A DNA stretch of 64,000 nucleotides, taken from NCBI GenBank assembly GCA_036504095.1, contig DASXVS010000042.1:62001-126000 (forward strand). The letters are read 5' to 3'. The DNA comes from Armatimonadota bacterium. GTDB lineage: Bacteria > Armatimonadota > DTGP01 > JAKQQT01. Position numbers and translations under genes: made by a program. Positions 16,701 through 25,903 of this stretch are shown in pieces. Below the pieces are notes generated by a model that was not told the origin of the DNA, did no database searches, and saw only the letters and a program-made list of their open reading frames with translations. The stretch's first letter is position 1. Every line of letters begins with the position of its first letter.

Positions 16701-18941
16701 ATGAACGAACTCTCAATATCGAGGATGGGGTGGATGAGAAGCGTGCGGACCCTGTCGGCGGCCCTCGCCGCTCTTCTCACATTGGGGCCGGCCTTCGCCG
16801 GGCCCCAGGCCCGGGTCGGCCCCTATACCATTGAAGTGGCCACCGATCCCGCTGTGATCGCGGTTGGCGACGCCAGACTCCTTATCCGGGTGACGGATGC
16901 CTCCGGAAAGCCGGTCGACGGCGCCACGGTAAGCGCGTTGGTAAAGATGCCGGCCATGGACATGGGGGAGGTCGAGCGTCCTGCCTCGCCCGTCGCCGGG
17001 ACGCCCGGCGTGTACGAGGCCAAGGCGGCGTTCGCGATGGCGGGCGATTTCGAGGCGACGGTGAAGGTTGCCGGCCCGAATGGCGCAGCCACCGGCAAGA
17101 TACCCTTGAAAACGGGACAGGACACCGGCGCTCTTTCGGCGACTCAAGCGGCAGGCGGCAGCGCGCCGTCCGGCCCGTCCCCGGCCCGGTTCCTGCCTTG
17201 GCTCCTCCTTGTGGCGGGGGCGGCGTTCATCGTCCATCGCATGCGCAAGACGGGGCAGCACATGAACTGGAAGGCTGTCCTGCACTGGCAGTTCCTGGTC
17301 GGCATCGCCATTCTCATCGTCCTGTTCCTCATCGCAAGCTACGCGGTTGGTCACTGGCGCCGCCCGGGTTCCATGACGCCGCTCGAAGCGCAGGGCATGG
17401 AGATGAACACGCCCGCGCCTCCCGGAACGGCGCCTGTGCAACTTGCCTCGGTGACGCGCGGACCCATCGACAGCACGGTCACATACACCGGTCAGGCGGC
17501 CGGCTTCTATGAGCAGGACGTTGTGGCGCGGGTGCGCGGTGTGATCGTGGATATGCCGTGCTACATCGGGGACCACGTGGTCAAAGGCCAGGTCGTCGGG
17601 CGCCTGGATACGAGTGAAATCGACCCGAAGATCGCCGAGAACCTGGCCATGGCCGATTCCGCCCAACAGGGCATCGTCGCGGCTCGCGCGGAATACAGGC
17701 AGGCGCTTGCGGCGGTCGCACAGGCGCGGTCAGAGAGCACCGGGAAGCAGAACGGAGTGCTCGACTCGCGCGCGAACCTCACGGCGGCGCAGCAGGAGAA
17801 GGCGGGCGCCCAGGCCGCGCTTTCGTCGGCGCAGTCGCAGCTATCCGACGCCCAGGCGCAGTTGGACTCGGCGACGGCGGACAACCTTTACTGGCAGGCC
17901 CAGGTTGGACGCACGCGAAGCCTGGAGAAAGCCGGCGCGGTCTCGGGCGAGGAGTTGCAGAAGGACGTCGCATCGGCGCAGGACGCCGCCTCCAAAGTCC
18001 GCCAGGCGCAGGCGCTCATCGCGAAAGTAAAGGCTGACATCCGGGTGGCACAGGCCGCCAGCCGCAAGGCGGACGCGATGATCTTGAGCGCGCGGGCCAA
18101 AATCGCCCAATCCGGCGATGAAACTGACGCAAGCCGCGCGCAGATCCGGACGATGCAGGCCGCCGCGGATGCGGCGAAGCAGCGTATCGCGCAGGCCGAA
18201 TCCGCGCTCCTGCAGGCCGAGGCGGTCGTCACGCAGAGCTCGACCCAGCGCGATTTTGCCGTGCTGCGATCGGGCATTAACGGCATCGTCAGCCGGCATG
18301 GCCCCAACATCGGTCAGCTCATGAGCCCGGGCCAGGTGATCCAGACGATCGTCCAGGTAGACCCGATCCGGCTTCAGGCGAACGTCGCCGAGTCGGACCT
18401 GGCGAAAATCCGCGTCGGATCGCCGATCACCATCACCAGCGCCACGCGGTTGCGCACCCCCGTCCGGGCGCGGGTGACATCGATCACCCCGAGCCTCGAT
18501 CCAACAAGCCGCACCGGCGTGGTGGAAGCGGTCCTTCCAAACCCGGACGGCCGCTTTGCGCCCGGGCAGTACGTGGTCATGAGCATCTCGGTAGGTCGAA
18601 ACGCGTCGTCGCTGCGCGTTCCGACCGCTGCGGTTCACTGGCGCACGCCGGCGACGGGTGACGCCGTCAGCACGCAGGGCACGCCGTATGTGTGGGTCGC
18701 GGCGCCAGCCTCGGGCGGCCGATACACGGCTCGCATGGTGGACGTGGTGGTTGGGCTGACCGGCGGGACGACAACGGAGATCACCTCGGGTCTGAACGAA
18801 GGACAGAAGGTCGTAACCGTAGGCGCCGACACGCTCAGCGACGGGGATACGGTTGCTCCCGCCGGGTCGTCCGCGGCCACGTCTGGCCCGTCCTCGCCCA
18901 GTTCACCTGCCGCGGGTTCGATGCCCGGGATGAAGATGTAG
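16701..18941 (+). CDS. YtkA-like domain fused to an RND periplasmic adaptor (membrane fusion protein)
   Basis: 746 residues from ATG 16701, which follows AGAGAAAGG; the frame is open upstream but nothing there looks coding. Order of parts: signal sequence (16-34), YtkA/FixH-like Ig-type domain (about 38-135, with LIRVTDASGKPVDGATV and MPAMDMG), two transmembrane stretches (164-179 and 196-216), then a complete adaptor with biotinyl-lipoyl half-motifs (about 275-305), a long coiled-coil hairpin (about 310-540, rich in Ala/Gln/Lys) and a beta-barrel region. The C-terminus ends in Met-rich MPGMKM. It links the RND pump encoded 9 bp downstream to the TolC channel. Met-rich parts suggest Cu/Ag, by inference. 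Confidence 0.85.
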   Translation: MNELSISRMGWMRSVRTLSAALAALLTLGPAFAGPQARVGPYTIEVATDPAVIAVGDARLLIRVTDASGKPVDGATVSALVKMPAMDMGEVERPASPVAGTPGVYEAKAAFAMAGDFEATVKVAGPNGAATGKIPLKTGQDTGALSATQAAGGSAPSGPSPARFLPWLLLVAGAAFIVHRMRKTGQHMNWKAVLHWQFLVGIAILIVLFLIASYAVGHWRRPGSMTPLEAQGMEMNTPAPPGTAPVQLASVTRGPIDSTVTYTGQAAGFYEQDVVARVRGVIVDMPCYIGDHVVKGQVVGRLDTSEIDPKIAENLAMADSAQQGIVAARAEYRQALAAVAQARSESTGKQNGVLDSRANLTAAQQEKAGAQAALSSAQSQLSDAQAQLDSATADNLYWQAQVGRTRSLEKAGAVSGEELQKDVASAQDAASKVRQAQALIAKVKADIRVAQAASRKADAMILSARAKIAQSGDETDASRAQIRTMQAAADAAKQRIAQAESALLQAEAVVTQSSTQRDFAVLRSGINGIVSRHGPNIGQLMSPGQVIQTIVQVDPIRLQANVAESDLAKIRVGSPITITSATRLRTPVRARVTSITPSLDPTSRTGVVEAVLPNPDGRFAPGQYVVMSISVGRNASSLRVPTAAVHWRTPATGDAVSTQGTPYVWVAAPASGGRYTARMVDVVVGLTGGTTTEITSGLNEGQKVVTVGADTLSDGDTVAPAGSSAATSGPSSPSSPAAGSMPGMKM

Positions 18942-18950
18942 GGCCATTCG

Positions 18951-21900
18951 ATGAACACACCAAACAAACCCACGCGGTTCGATGTGCACGCTGTGAATCC
19001 GCTGCATTTGATCCACAAATGGTCCATCGAGCATCCCTATGTCATCGTCTCGTTCTACATCGCGGTCATCGCCATGGCCTACATCGCGCTCTCGGGGCGG
19101 ATGCCCCGCCGCTTCGCGCCCTACGTGCAGAGCCCGATGCTGGGCGTCGTCACGATGATGCCGGGCCTGTCCGCACAGGAAATGGAGATGTACGTCTCCA
19201 AGCCGATCGAAGAGCAGATCGTCAACGTGAAGAACCTGCGCTACGCCCGCAGCACGTCGCAGGACGGTTTCTCCATCGTGACCCTCGAGTTCTACTACGG
19301 GTCGGATATGCAGAAGGCGCAGACCGACGTGCAGTCCCTGCTGAACGTCATCCAGGCCAACCTGCCCGTGACCGGGGCGAACATCAAGCCGTCGTGGGTT
19401 GTTTCCGTGGACCCGTTGAACTTGCCCGTGGCCACCTTGAGCCTGCGCGGCGACCCGGACAAAGGCTGGGATCCGGTCAAACTGCGCGAGTTCGCGGACA
19501 ACGACGTCGTGAACGCTATCAAGCCCGTAAAGGACGTGTACTCGGTCGTGCCGTTCGGCGGCTACCGGCGGCAGATGCAGGTCATCGTCGATCGGAGCAA
19601 GGTGGCGGCCTACGGCCTCTCCATCCTGGACGTGAAAAACGGTATCGACCGTTACAACGTGGCGCGCTCGGCCGGCACCGTGACATCCGGGACGGGCGAG
19701 GGCATCGTCCGCGTGAACACCCTGGCGACCAGCGCACAGGACGTGCTGAACTACCCGATCACCAGCGTGAAACCCGGCGTGCCAGCCGCGGCGCCGCCTG
19801 GAGACACCGGCGGCTCCGGGGGCGGCGCCGCGATGGGCATGGGCGGTGGCGGCGGCGCATCGGCCGCCGCTCCGGCACCCGCACCGACGGCACCATCGTC
19901 TACTTCGCCGCGTGTGATCTATGTCCGGGACGTTGCCAGGGTGGTGGATACGCACTGGGAGCGCCGCAGCGCCTACCACTACCTGAAGAACGACGGAGCA
20001 GGGCCGGCCGAGGTCATCCCGTCCATCGAGGTGAACGTTATCCAGAACCCCGGGGCAAGCGCCGCGGAGGTGGAACCCGCCGTGCTGCAGGCCGCGCGCG
20101 ATCTGGAACGTCAGAACCCCGGCATCCATTTCGACGTGGCGTATGACAGCGCGCACTTTGTGAACATTCTCTTCGAGAACGTCTGGCACGAACTGGCTGT
20201 GGCGATCCTGTTGACCGCGCTGGCGGTCCTGTTTTTCCTCGGGGAATGGCGGGGGACGGTGATCGCGATGATCACGCTGCCGACGTCGCTGGCGATGGCC
20301 ATCCTCTTCATGATGCCGCTGGGGATGACGTTCAACTCCGGCACGCTCATCGGCCTGCTGCTGTCGATCGGGCGCCTCGTGGACGACTCGATCATCGACA
20401 TCCACGCCGTGGAGCGCCACCTCCGAATGGGAAAGGACCCGAAAACGGCGACCATCGACGGCATCGCCGAGGTCCGCCTCGCGGTCATCGCGTCCACGCT
20501 GATGATGGTCCTGGCGCTCACCCCGCTGCTTTTCTCGGGCGGGCTGGTCCAACTGATGTTCCGCGAGTTGGTCTGGCCGATCATCTTCGGCCTGCTGGCT
20601 TCGATGCTGGTGTCGTTCACCCTCACCGCCCTCCTGTGCGCCAATTTCCTGCGGCACGAGGAGGAGCGGGCGGCGGACCGCAAGCATCCTGTGCTGAAGT
20701 GGCTTTACGTACCGCTCGATCCGTTCCAGCGCGGCCTGAACCGCCTCGAAGCGTGGTATGCCCGTTCCATCGACTGGATGCTGGAGAACCGGTTCTGGTC
20801 GTTTGCCCGCATCGCGGCGGTCGTGATCATCGGCTTCACGTTCTACTACTTCCTGGGCTCCGAAATGATGCCGTTGGCGGATGTGGGCCAGGCAAGCGGC
20901 CTCCTGGAGATGGCGCCCGGAACGACGTTCGCACAGACCGAGCAGGCCGTTCAGCAGGTCGAGAAGATCATGCTCAAGTACCCGGAGTTGCAGAAGGGCA
21001 GTATAGAGATCGGCCAGGAGACGATGTTCGAGTCTTGGAACCCGTTCTTCACCGGCTACCAGATGCCCCAGGTGAACGCGGCATCGATGATGCTGACTTT
21101 CAGCGACAAGGGAGAGCGCAAGCGCACTATTTTCCAGATGATTGACTCGATTCAGAAGGAGGCTCTGGCAGCGGTTCCGGGCATTCGGCGGTTCCAGATC
21201 AAGGAGATGGGCTCGGATGTGATGGCGACCTCCGCCGCGCCCGTCCACGTGAACATCTACGGGCCTGACCTGGCAACGCTGGACCGCCTCGGGCGGCAGG
21301 TGCTGAAGGTTGCGGACAGGATGCCCGAGATGTACCAGCCCGGCACGACGTGGAGCATGAGCCTGCCGGACTACGAGATCAAGGTGGACCCGCAGCGCGC
21401 CCAGGAAGTGGGCCTCTCGCCAGAGAGCATCAGCCAGCAGGCTTACTACGCCCTCCGCGGAGGCCTGACGAACGAGTTCTACCGGCTGCCCAACCGGCGC
21501 CAGGACACTATCCTGGTCCGGTACGACCAGGCCGACCGCCAGACGGCCCAGAACGTTGAAGCCATGTACGTCACCGGCCCGGACGGCCGTCAGATACCGC
21601 TGAAGAGCGTGGCGACCGTCGAGCGCACCGTGGCGCCGTCCGTGATCGAGCACGATCAGATGAAGCGCGTCATCGGGGTTACCGGCTTCTACCGGCTTGG
21701 TAACCTGCCATCCATGGACGTCGTGATGAACCTCGTCTCCAACACCTACGCGGGGAATCCCAAACTGGGAATTCAGAGAGTGAACTTCCCGCCGGGATAC
21801 GGGATGGAGATGCGCGGCGATATGACGCAGATGATGGACTCTTTCCGGCGCCTCATCGGCGGGCTGGCGCTCGCGCTGATCTTCATGTACCTCGTGCTCG

Positions 21901-22439
21901 TCGCCCAGTTCCGGGGGTTCCTGCAGCCGTTCCAGATGATCGTCAGCCTCCCGTTGGAACTGGCCGGCGTGTTCATCGCGCTGTTCATCGCCCACCAGGC
22001 GTTCTCAACCGTCTCGATCCTCGGCGTCATCGTGCTGACCGGCATGGACATCACCACCGCCGTGCTGATGATCGACCTGATCGTGAAGTACCGCGACCGC
22101 GGGGTTCCTCGGGACCAGGCCATCCGCGAGGCGTGTCCGCAGAGGCTTCGGCCGATCCTGATGACCTCGGCCATCAGCCTCATCGTGCTCCTGCCGGTGG
22201 CGATCGCGCCGAAGACCGGGCTGGACGCCTACCAGCCGCTCGCGACGGCCGTGTGCGGAGGATTGCTCGTCGGCACGGTGCTCTCGCTGATGGACATCCC
22301 GATCATGCACACGTTCATGGACGACTTCATCCGCTGGGTGAACAAGACGTTCCTGGGGCGCGATTGGGAGTGGCCGGTGACTGATGAGCCCGGCGCCGGG
22401 CCCGTAGAAGAGTCAGTAACGACAGGAGCTGCGAAATGA
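18951..22439 (+). CDS. RND efflux pump (inner-membrane transporter), efflux system A
   Basis: 1,162 residues, full length for the AcrB/CusA superfamily, with 12 hydrophobic helices in two sets of six and two large periplasmic loops. The TM4 proton-relay region reads LSIGRLVDDSIIDIHAVERH, keeping the paired Asp. Residues about 278-320 are an unusual Gly/Ala/Pro-rich insert (GGSGGGAAMGMGGGGG) in the first porter loop. It starts 9 bp after the adaptor gene and overlaps the next gene by 4 bp. The substrate is not certain: sequence style lies between heavy-metal and drug types. Confidence 0.92.
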   Translation: MNTPNKPTRFDVHAVNPLHLIHKWSIEHPYVIVSFYIAVIAMAYIALSGRMPRRFAPYVQSPMLGVVTMMPGLSAQEMEMYVSKPIEEQIVNVKNLRYARSTSQDGFSIVTLEFYYGSDMQKAQTDVQSLLNVIQANLPVTGANIKPSWVVSVDPLNLPVATLSLRGDPDKGWDPVKLREFADNDVVNAIKPVKDVYSVVPFGGYRRQMQVIVDRSKVAAYGLSILDVKNGIDRYNVARSAGTVTSGTGEGIVRVNTLATSAQDVLNYPITSVKPGVPAAAPPGDTGGSGGGAAMGMGGGGGASAAAPAPAPTAPSSTSPRVIYVRDVARVVDTHWERRSAYHYLKNDGAGPAEVIPSIEVNVIQNPGASAAEVEPAVLQAARDLERQNPGIHFDVAYDSAHFVNILFENVWHELAVAILLTALAVLFFLGEWRGTVIAMITLPTSLAMAILFMMPLGMTFNSGTLIGLLLSIGRLVDDSIIDIHAVERHLRMGKDPKTATIDGIAEVRLAVIASTLMMVLALTPLLFSGGLVQLMFRELVWPIIFGLLASMLVSFTLTALLCANFLRHEEERAADRKHPVLKWLYVPLDPFQRGLNRLEAWYARSIDWMLENRFWSFARIAAVVIIGFTFYYFLGSEMMPLADVGQASGLLEMAPGTTFAQTEQAVQQVEKIMLKYPELQKGSIEIGQETMFESWNPFFTGYQMPQVNAASMMLTFSDKGERKRTIFQMIDSIQKEALAAVPGIRRFQIKEMGSDVMATSAAPVHVNIYGPDLATLDRLGRQVLKVADRMPEMYQPGTTWSMSLPDYEIKVDPQRAQEVGLSPESISQQAYYALRGGLTNEFYRLPNRRQDTILVRYDQADRQTAQNVEAMYVTGPDGRQIPLKSVATVERTVAPSVIEHDQMKRVIGVTGFYRLGNLPSMDVVMNLVSNTYAGNPKLGIQRVNFPPGYGMEMRGDMTQMMDSFRRLIGGLALALIFMYLVLVAQFRGFLQPFQMIVSLPLELAGVFIALFIAHQAFSTVSILGVIVLTGMDITTAVLMIDLIVKYRDRGVPRDQAIREACPQRLRPILMTSAISLIVLLPVAIAPKTGLDAYQPLATAVCGGLLVGTVLSLMDIPIMHTFMDDFIRWVNKTFLGRDWEWPVTDEPGAGPVEESVTTGAAK

Positions 22440-23095
22440 GCAACACGAACAAGCGTGGCGCTAATCGGACGCGCCTCGCACCATCGACTGAAGTCGACGG
22501 CTGCCCACCCAAAAGTCGGCTGAAGCCGACTGCGGACAAACCGTCTTCAGACGGTGTCGATTATCAGACGTTGGCTTCAGCCAATGGCAGGCGACCACTC
22601 ATCAGGGTCGGCCCGGGCCTGGTTCTGGCGGTACTCGCGAGCATCGCGGTATGGGCGTTCATGCCAAGGCAGCCGAGCGGTCCGAAGATATCACCTTCGC
22701 CGGCGTCAATGCCTGCGATCTCGAGCGCGCCGGATCCGCACTGGCTCCTCCGTCAGGCGGATGCCCTCGGGTTGACCCCCGTCCAGGCGTTCAAACTGAG
22801 CCGCCTCGTCAACCGGTGGGACCGCGATACAGCCGGCCTGAAGCGGGACCTGGACGCCGCGGCAGCGGACCTTCGAAGACGCATGCCGAGCCGGCCGGAG
22901 GCGAAACTCTCCGTTCAGAAGATGCAGCAGGACGCCGGCCCGATGGCGGCGTTGTCGGGACAGATGGCGGACGCCCGCCGCGCATGGTGGGCGGAAGCGA
23001 GGACCGTACTGACGCCCAGCCAGCGGGCCAAAGCCGAGGCGGCCTGGTCCGACCAGTGGTCCGGGCGTGGCACGGCGAAAGAGGAGTCGAGGTAG
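22436..23095 (+). CDS. CpxP/Spy-like periplasmic protein anchored in the membrane, with a repeat-derived N-terminus
   Basis: 219 residues; the ATG overlaps the RND stop (ATGA) and AGGAG lies just before it. Residues about 55-76 form one membrane anchor. After a Pro/Ser linker, a helical periplasmic domain contains LGLTPVQAFKLSRLVNRWDRD and LTPSQRAKAEAAW, the LTxxQ signature pattern of CpxP/Spy/ZraP stress proteins. The first 50 residues are encoded by a cluster of palindromic repeats and have no protein-like features, so they were probably added by insertion. The likely role is periplasmic sensing or chaperoning for efflux system A. Confidence 0.75.
   Translation: MSNTNKRGANRTRLAPSTEVDGCPPKSRLKPTADKPSSDGVDYQTLASANGRRPLIRVGPGLVLAVLASIAVWAFMPRQPSGPKISPSPASMPAISSAPDPHWLLRQADALGLTPVQAFKLSRLVNRWDRDTAGLKRDLDAAAADLRRRMPSRPEAKLSVQKMQQDAGPMAALSGQMADARRAWWAEARTVLTPSQRAKAEAAWSDQWSGRGTAKEESR
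22484..22584. repeat. Four-palindrome REP/REPIN-like element inside a coding sequence
   Basis: Four perfect palindromes occur at regular spacing: TCGACTGAAGTCGA (22484-22497), AGTCGGCTGAAGCCGACT (22514-22531), CCGTCTTCAGACGG (22541-22554) and TTGGCTTCAGCCAA (22571-22584). The first two have the core CTGAAG and the last two its reverse complement CTTCAG, so the array is two direct plus two inverted units, the layout of a REPIN. It lies wholly in frame within the 5' part of the CpxP-like gene. Confidence 0.75.
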
Positions 23096-23099
23096 CACC

Positions 23100-24539
23100 A
23101 TGAACAAACCAATGAGCATAATATTGTCCCTCAGTCTCGCGGCGCCCCTTTGGGCGCAGCCGGCGAGCGTTCCGGACACCTCAGCCGCCGGAGCGCTCGG
23201 ACCCATTCTGGCATCGCGGCCGGTGATCCACCAGGCGCTCACCATCGATCAGGCGGTCGAGATCGCACTGAGGGAGAGCCCGGTGGTCAGGGGCTCCGCC
23301 GCCGATGTTGACGCCGCCATTGGGCGTCTCCGGGCGGCCCAGGCGGAGCGGCTGCCATGGCTATCCACCAACGCCTTCGTTTCCACAGGCAATTCGGCGA
23401 GCGTGATGTCAACGCCGCCTCCGACACAGCCGGCGGCGATCATGGCGCTGCCGGATAGAAGGTTCACCGACCTGAACCTATCGCTGATGCTTCCGCTCTT
23501 CACGGGCGGGCGGTTGGAAGCTATGATCAGGCAAGCGGAGGCGCTTCGGCGCGCCTCGGATGCAGATCTCGCCGCACAGCGCCAGACAGTGGCACTGATG
23601 GCCCGCACCGCTTTCCACGACGTGCAGGCCCGCCGCTCTCTCGTCGACGTTGCCAAAGCGCGGCTGACGGAGAACGAGGCGCGGCTCAAGAACGATCAGG
23701 CACGCTTCCAGGTCCAACAGATTCCCGAGTACTATCTCAGGCGCGACGAAGCGGAGGTCGCGGCCGCGCAGCAGGAAGTCACGAATGCGAAGCGGGACGC
23801 CGACCTCTCTGTTGTCCAATTGAAAACCATCATGGGGATCAGCCCCGCGTCGCAGATCGATGTCTCCGGCAGCCTGGCCGATCCGTCCGCGGAGTTTCTG
23901 ACGGGCCTAACCCGCCAGGCGCCATCTATGGCGTCAGGAGGCGCTGCATCGACATCCGATGATCTGTCGGCACTGCTGCGGCTGGCGGAACGGCAGCGTC
24001 CTGAGCTTCGGGGGGCAGAAGAGCGTTTGAGGGGCGCCGGCCACGAGGTCCGATCGGTGCGCGGGGCCTACCTCCCACAGGTCAGTGTGGGCGTGATGGG
24101 CGACTGGATGAAGATGGGCGGCGATCCATCGCAGACAGGGACCACCGCCGCGCTCATCGCGTCCTTCCCGCTCTACAACGGCGGGCAGCGCGAGGCGCGG
24201 CTGCGGGAGGCGGACGCGATGCGCAGGCGCTCGGAGCAGGATCGGCAGGAGGCTGCCCTCCAGGTGGCGCAGGACGTGAGTACTGCCCTGCTGAATCTGC
24301 GTGCGGCGGAGCAGAATGTGGCAACGGCAAACGCGGGCCTGACAGCCGCCGAGGCGGAGTACAAGGCGGCGCAGCTGCGGTACGATGTGGGACGCAGCAT
24401 CGTGGCGGAAGTCCTCGACGCGCTGGCTTCGCGCGTCCACGCCCAGAGCGACGTCGTGCAGGCCCGGTACCAGTATAACGTGGCGCAGGACCAATTGCTG
24501 CGAGCCGTGGGCGGACTTCCGGCGCCGGCGACGAGATAA
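23100..24539 (+). CDS. TolC-family outer-membrane efflux protein, efflux system A
   Basis: 479 residues from ATG 23100. The signal peptide is MSIILSLSLAAPLWAQ. Two outer-membrane-efflux repeats show long amphipathic helices (ALRRASDADLAAQRQTVAL, EARLREADAMRRRSEQ) and the recurrent PLFTGGR / PLYNGGQ turn before the helices, typical of TolC. It would form the trimeric exit duct for the adaptor and pump encoded upstream. The gene ends 47 bp from the convergent histidine-kinase stop. Confidence 0.92.
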   Translation: MNKPMSIILSLSLAAPLWAQPASVPDTSAAGALGPILASRPVIHQALTIDQAVEIALRESPVVRGSAADVDAAIGRLRAAQAERLPWLSTNAFVSTGNSASVMSTPPPTQPAAIMALPDRRFTDLNLSLMLPLFTGGRLEAMIRQAEALRRASDADLAAQRQTVALMARTAFHDVQARRSLVDVAKARLTENEARLKNDQARFQVQQIPEYYLRRDEAEVAAAQQEVTNAKRDADLSVVQLKTIMGISPASQIDVSGSLADPSAEFLTGLTRQAPSMASGGAASTSDDLSALLRLAERQRPELRGAEERLRGAGHEVRSVRGAYLPQVSVGVMGDWMKMGGDPSQTGTTAALIASFPLYNGGQREARLREADAMRRRSEQDRQEAALQVAQDVSTALLNLRAAEQNVATANAGLTAAEAEYKAAQLRYDVGRSIVAEVLDALASRVHAQSDVVQARYQYNVAQDQLLRAVGGLPAPATR

Positions 24540-24586
24540 TCCGCGATTTCGCCCGCCGGCAAGGTGGAACCGCCCATCCGTACACC

Positions 24587-25903
24587 TCAGACGCCGGAAT
24601 TTCCGCGGAACGCTACCGTCACAGTTACGGTGGCCGCGTCCTGGTGAAGCGCCAGAACCCAGCCGTTCGCGTCGGCCGCCGTCTTGCAGAGGGCCAGGCC
24701 CAGTCCGTTGCCGCCCGTCTCGGAATGGCGGTCCGCGTCCGGGCGGTAGAACGGCTCGAAGAGACGATCCCGGTCGAGCGGTTCACACGGTCCGGTTTCG
24801 TTGACAATGGAGAGCTCGGGCGCGGGTCCCTTCGTCAATCTGATATCCACACGGCCTTCCGGCTTCGAGTACTTCACGGCGTTCTCCACCAGATTTCGCA
24901 CCACCATCTCCACGTGGGTCTCCGGCGCGAATGTCTGGCTGTCGTCCGGGATATCGAGCGCTAGATGCACCGCGCGGCGTTCGGCCAGCGGGGCGTAGGC
25001 CTCGGCGACCCGCTCGACGACCGAGACCAGGTCCACCCGCTCGCGCGGTGTCTGGCCGGTACCCGACTGGAGCCGGTTCAGCGCGAGGAGATCCTGCACC
25101 AATCGGGACAGGTATCCGGCCTGCTCGCGTGCCTCCTCGATGGCGGCTTCGTATTCCTCCGGTGGGCGCTTGCGCGTGAGCGCCAGCTCGAGGTGCCCCT
25201 GCAGCGCCTGCAGCGGAGTGCGCAGCTCGTGGGAGGCTGCGGCGTAGAACCTGTGACGGGCCGCCGTCGCCTCGTACAGCCGGTCCAGAAAACCGTTCAG
25301 GGTCCCCACCAGCGTGACCACCTCCGCGTCGTCGGATGGGGCGGACAATCGTACGCTCGCCAGATCGGCGGACGCGCGGGCGGCCTGGCGGCTGAGGAGT
25401 TCGATGGGCGACAGCGTGCGGCCAACAAGCACCCAGGCGCCGGCGCCCGTACCGAGAAGCACAACCACGCACAGGGCGGCCAGACCGAAAGCCTCCCGCC
25501 TGAGATCGCGTTCCGTCTTCACCCACGGCATGCCGAAGACGACCGTGTCCGACCCGAACTGCAGCGGCACGGTCCTCCACGCCGGGTGGGCGGCCCGGGG
25601 CGCCGCGGGGAGCTCTCTGTCCGTGGCGGACACGAGGTTGCCGGACCGGTCATACAGCGCGAGGGTAATGCCCTGGGAGCGGCGCTGGGCCGTTTCTTCG
25701 GCCATTTCGGACAGAATGGCGCGACGCCCGCCGTTTCCAACTTCGGCCCGGAACTGAGACGCCGCAGACCGCAGCAGGGAATCCGCCTCACGCTCGGCGG
25801 TCTGCCGCGCAAACCAGACGAGGCCGCTCCCGAGGACCAGCAGGAGCAAGGCGGCGATCGCCGTGAACGTCAGGGTCATCCGCGCGCGAATGGAGGACAT
25901 CAT
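24587..25903 (-). CDS. Sensor histidine kinase of efflux system B
   Basis: 438 residues. TM1 (about 10-31) and TM2 (about 140-160) flank a periplasmic sensor of roughly 105 residues; a HAMP-like segment follows. The dimerisation box ASHELRTPL carries the phospho-acceptor H225. The ATPase domain has NLVENAVKY (N-box, about 337-345) and GGNGLGLAL (G2 box). Its start overlaps the stop of the response-regulator gene by 4 bp, so kinase and regulator are coupled. The periplasmic domain shows no recognised ligand motif. Confidence 0.93.
   Translation of the reverse strand: MMSSIRARMTLTFTAIAALLLLVLGSGLVWFARQTAEREADSLLRSAASQFRAEVGNGGRRAILSEMAEETAQRRSQGITLALYDRSGNLVSATDRELPAAPRAAHPAWRTVPLQFGSDTVVFGMPWVKTERDLRREAFGLAALCVVVLLGTGAGAWVLVGRTLSPIELLSRQAARASADLASVRLSAPSDDAEVVTLVGTLNGFLDRLYEATAARHRFYAAASHELRTPLQALQGHLELALTRKRPPEEYEAAIEEAREQAGYLSRLVQDLLALNRLQSGTGQTPRERVDLVSVVERVAEAYAPLAERRAVHLALDIPDDSQTFAPETHVEMVVRNLVENAVKYSKPEGRVDIRLTKGPAPELSIVNETGPCEPLDRDRLFEPFYRPDADRHSETGGNGLGLALCKTAADANGWVLALHQDAATVTVTVAFRGNSGV

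Noticed and set aside
18903-21995. 1,030-codon minus-strand open frame
   Set aside because: Antisense to RND pump A. The His/Arg/Asp-rich composition is that of a mirrored coding frame, and the plus-strand RND motifs are unambiguous.
22484-22584. Transcription terminators inside the efflux A operon
   Set aside because: The stems have no T-runs, and the coding frame and the ATGA-coupled gene order continue through them; a repeat element is the better explanation.
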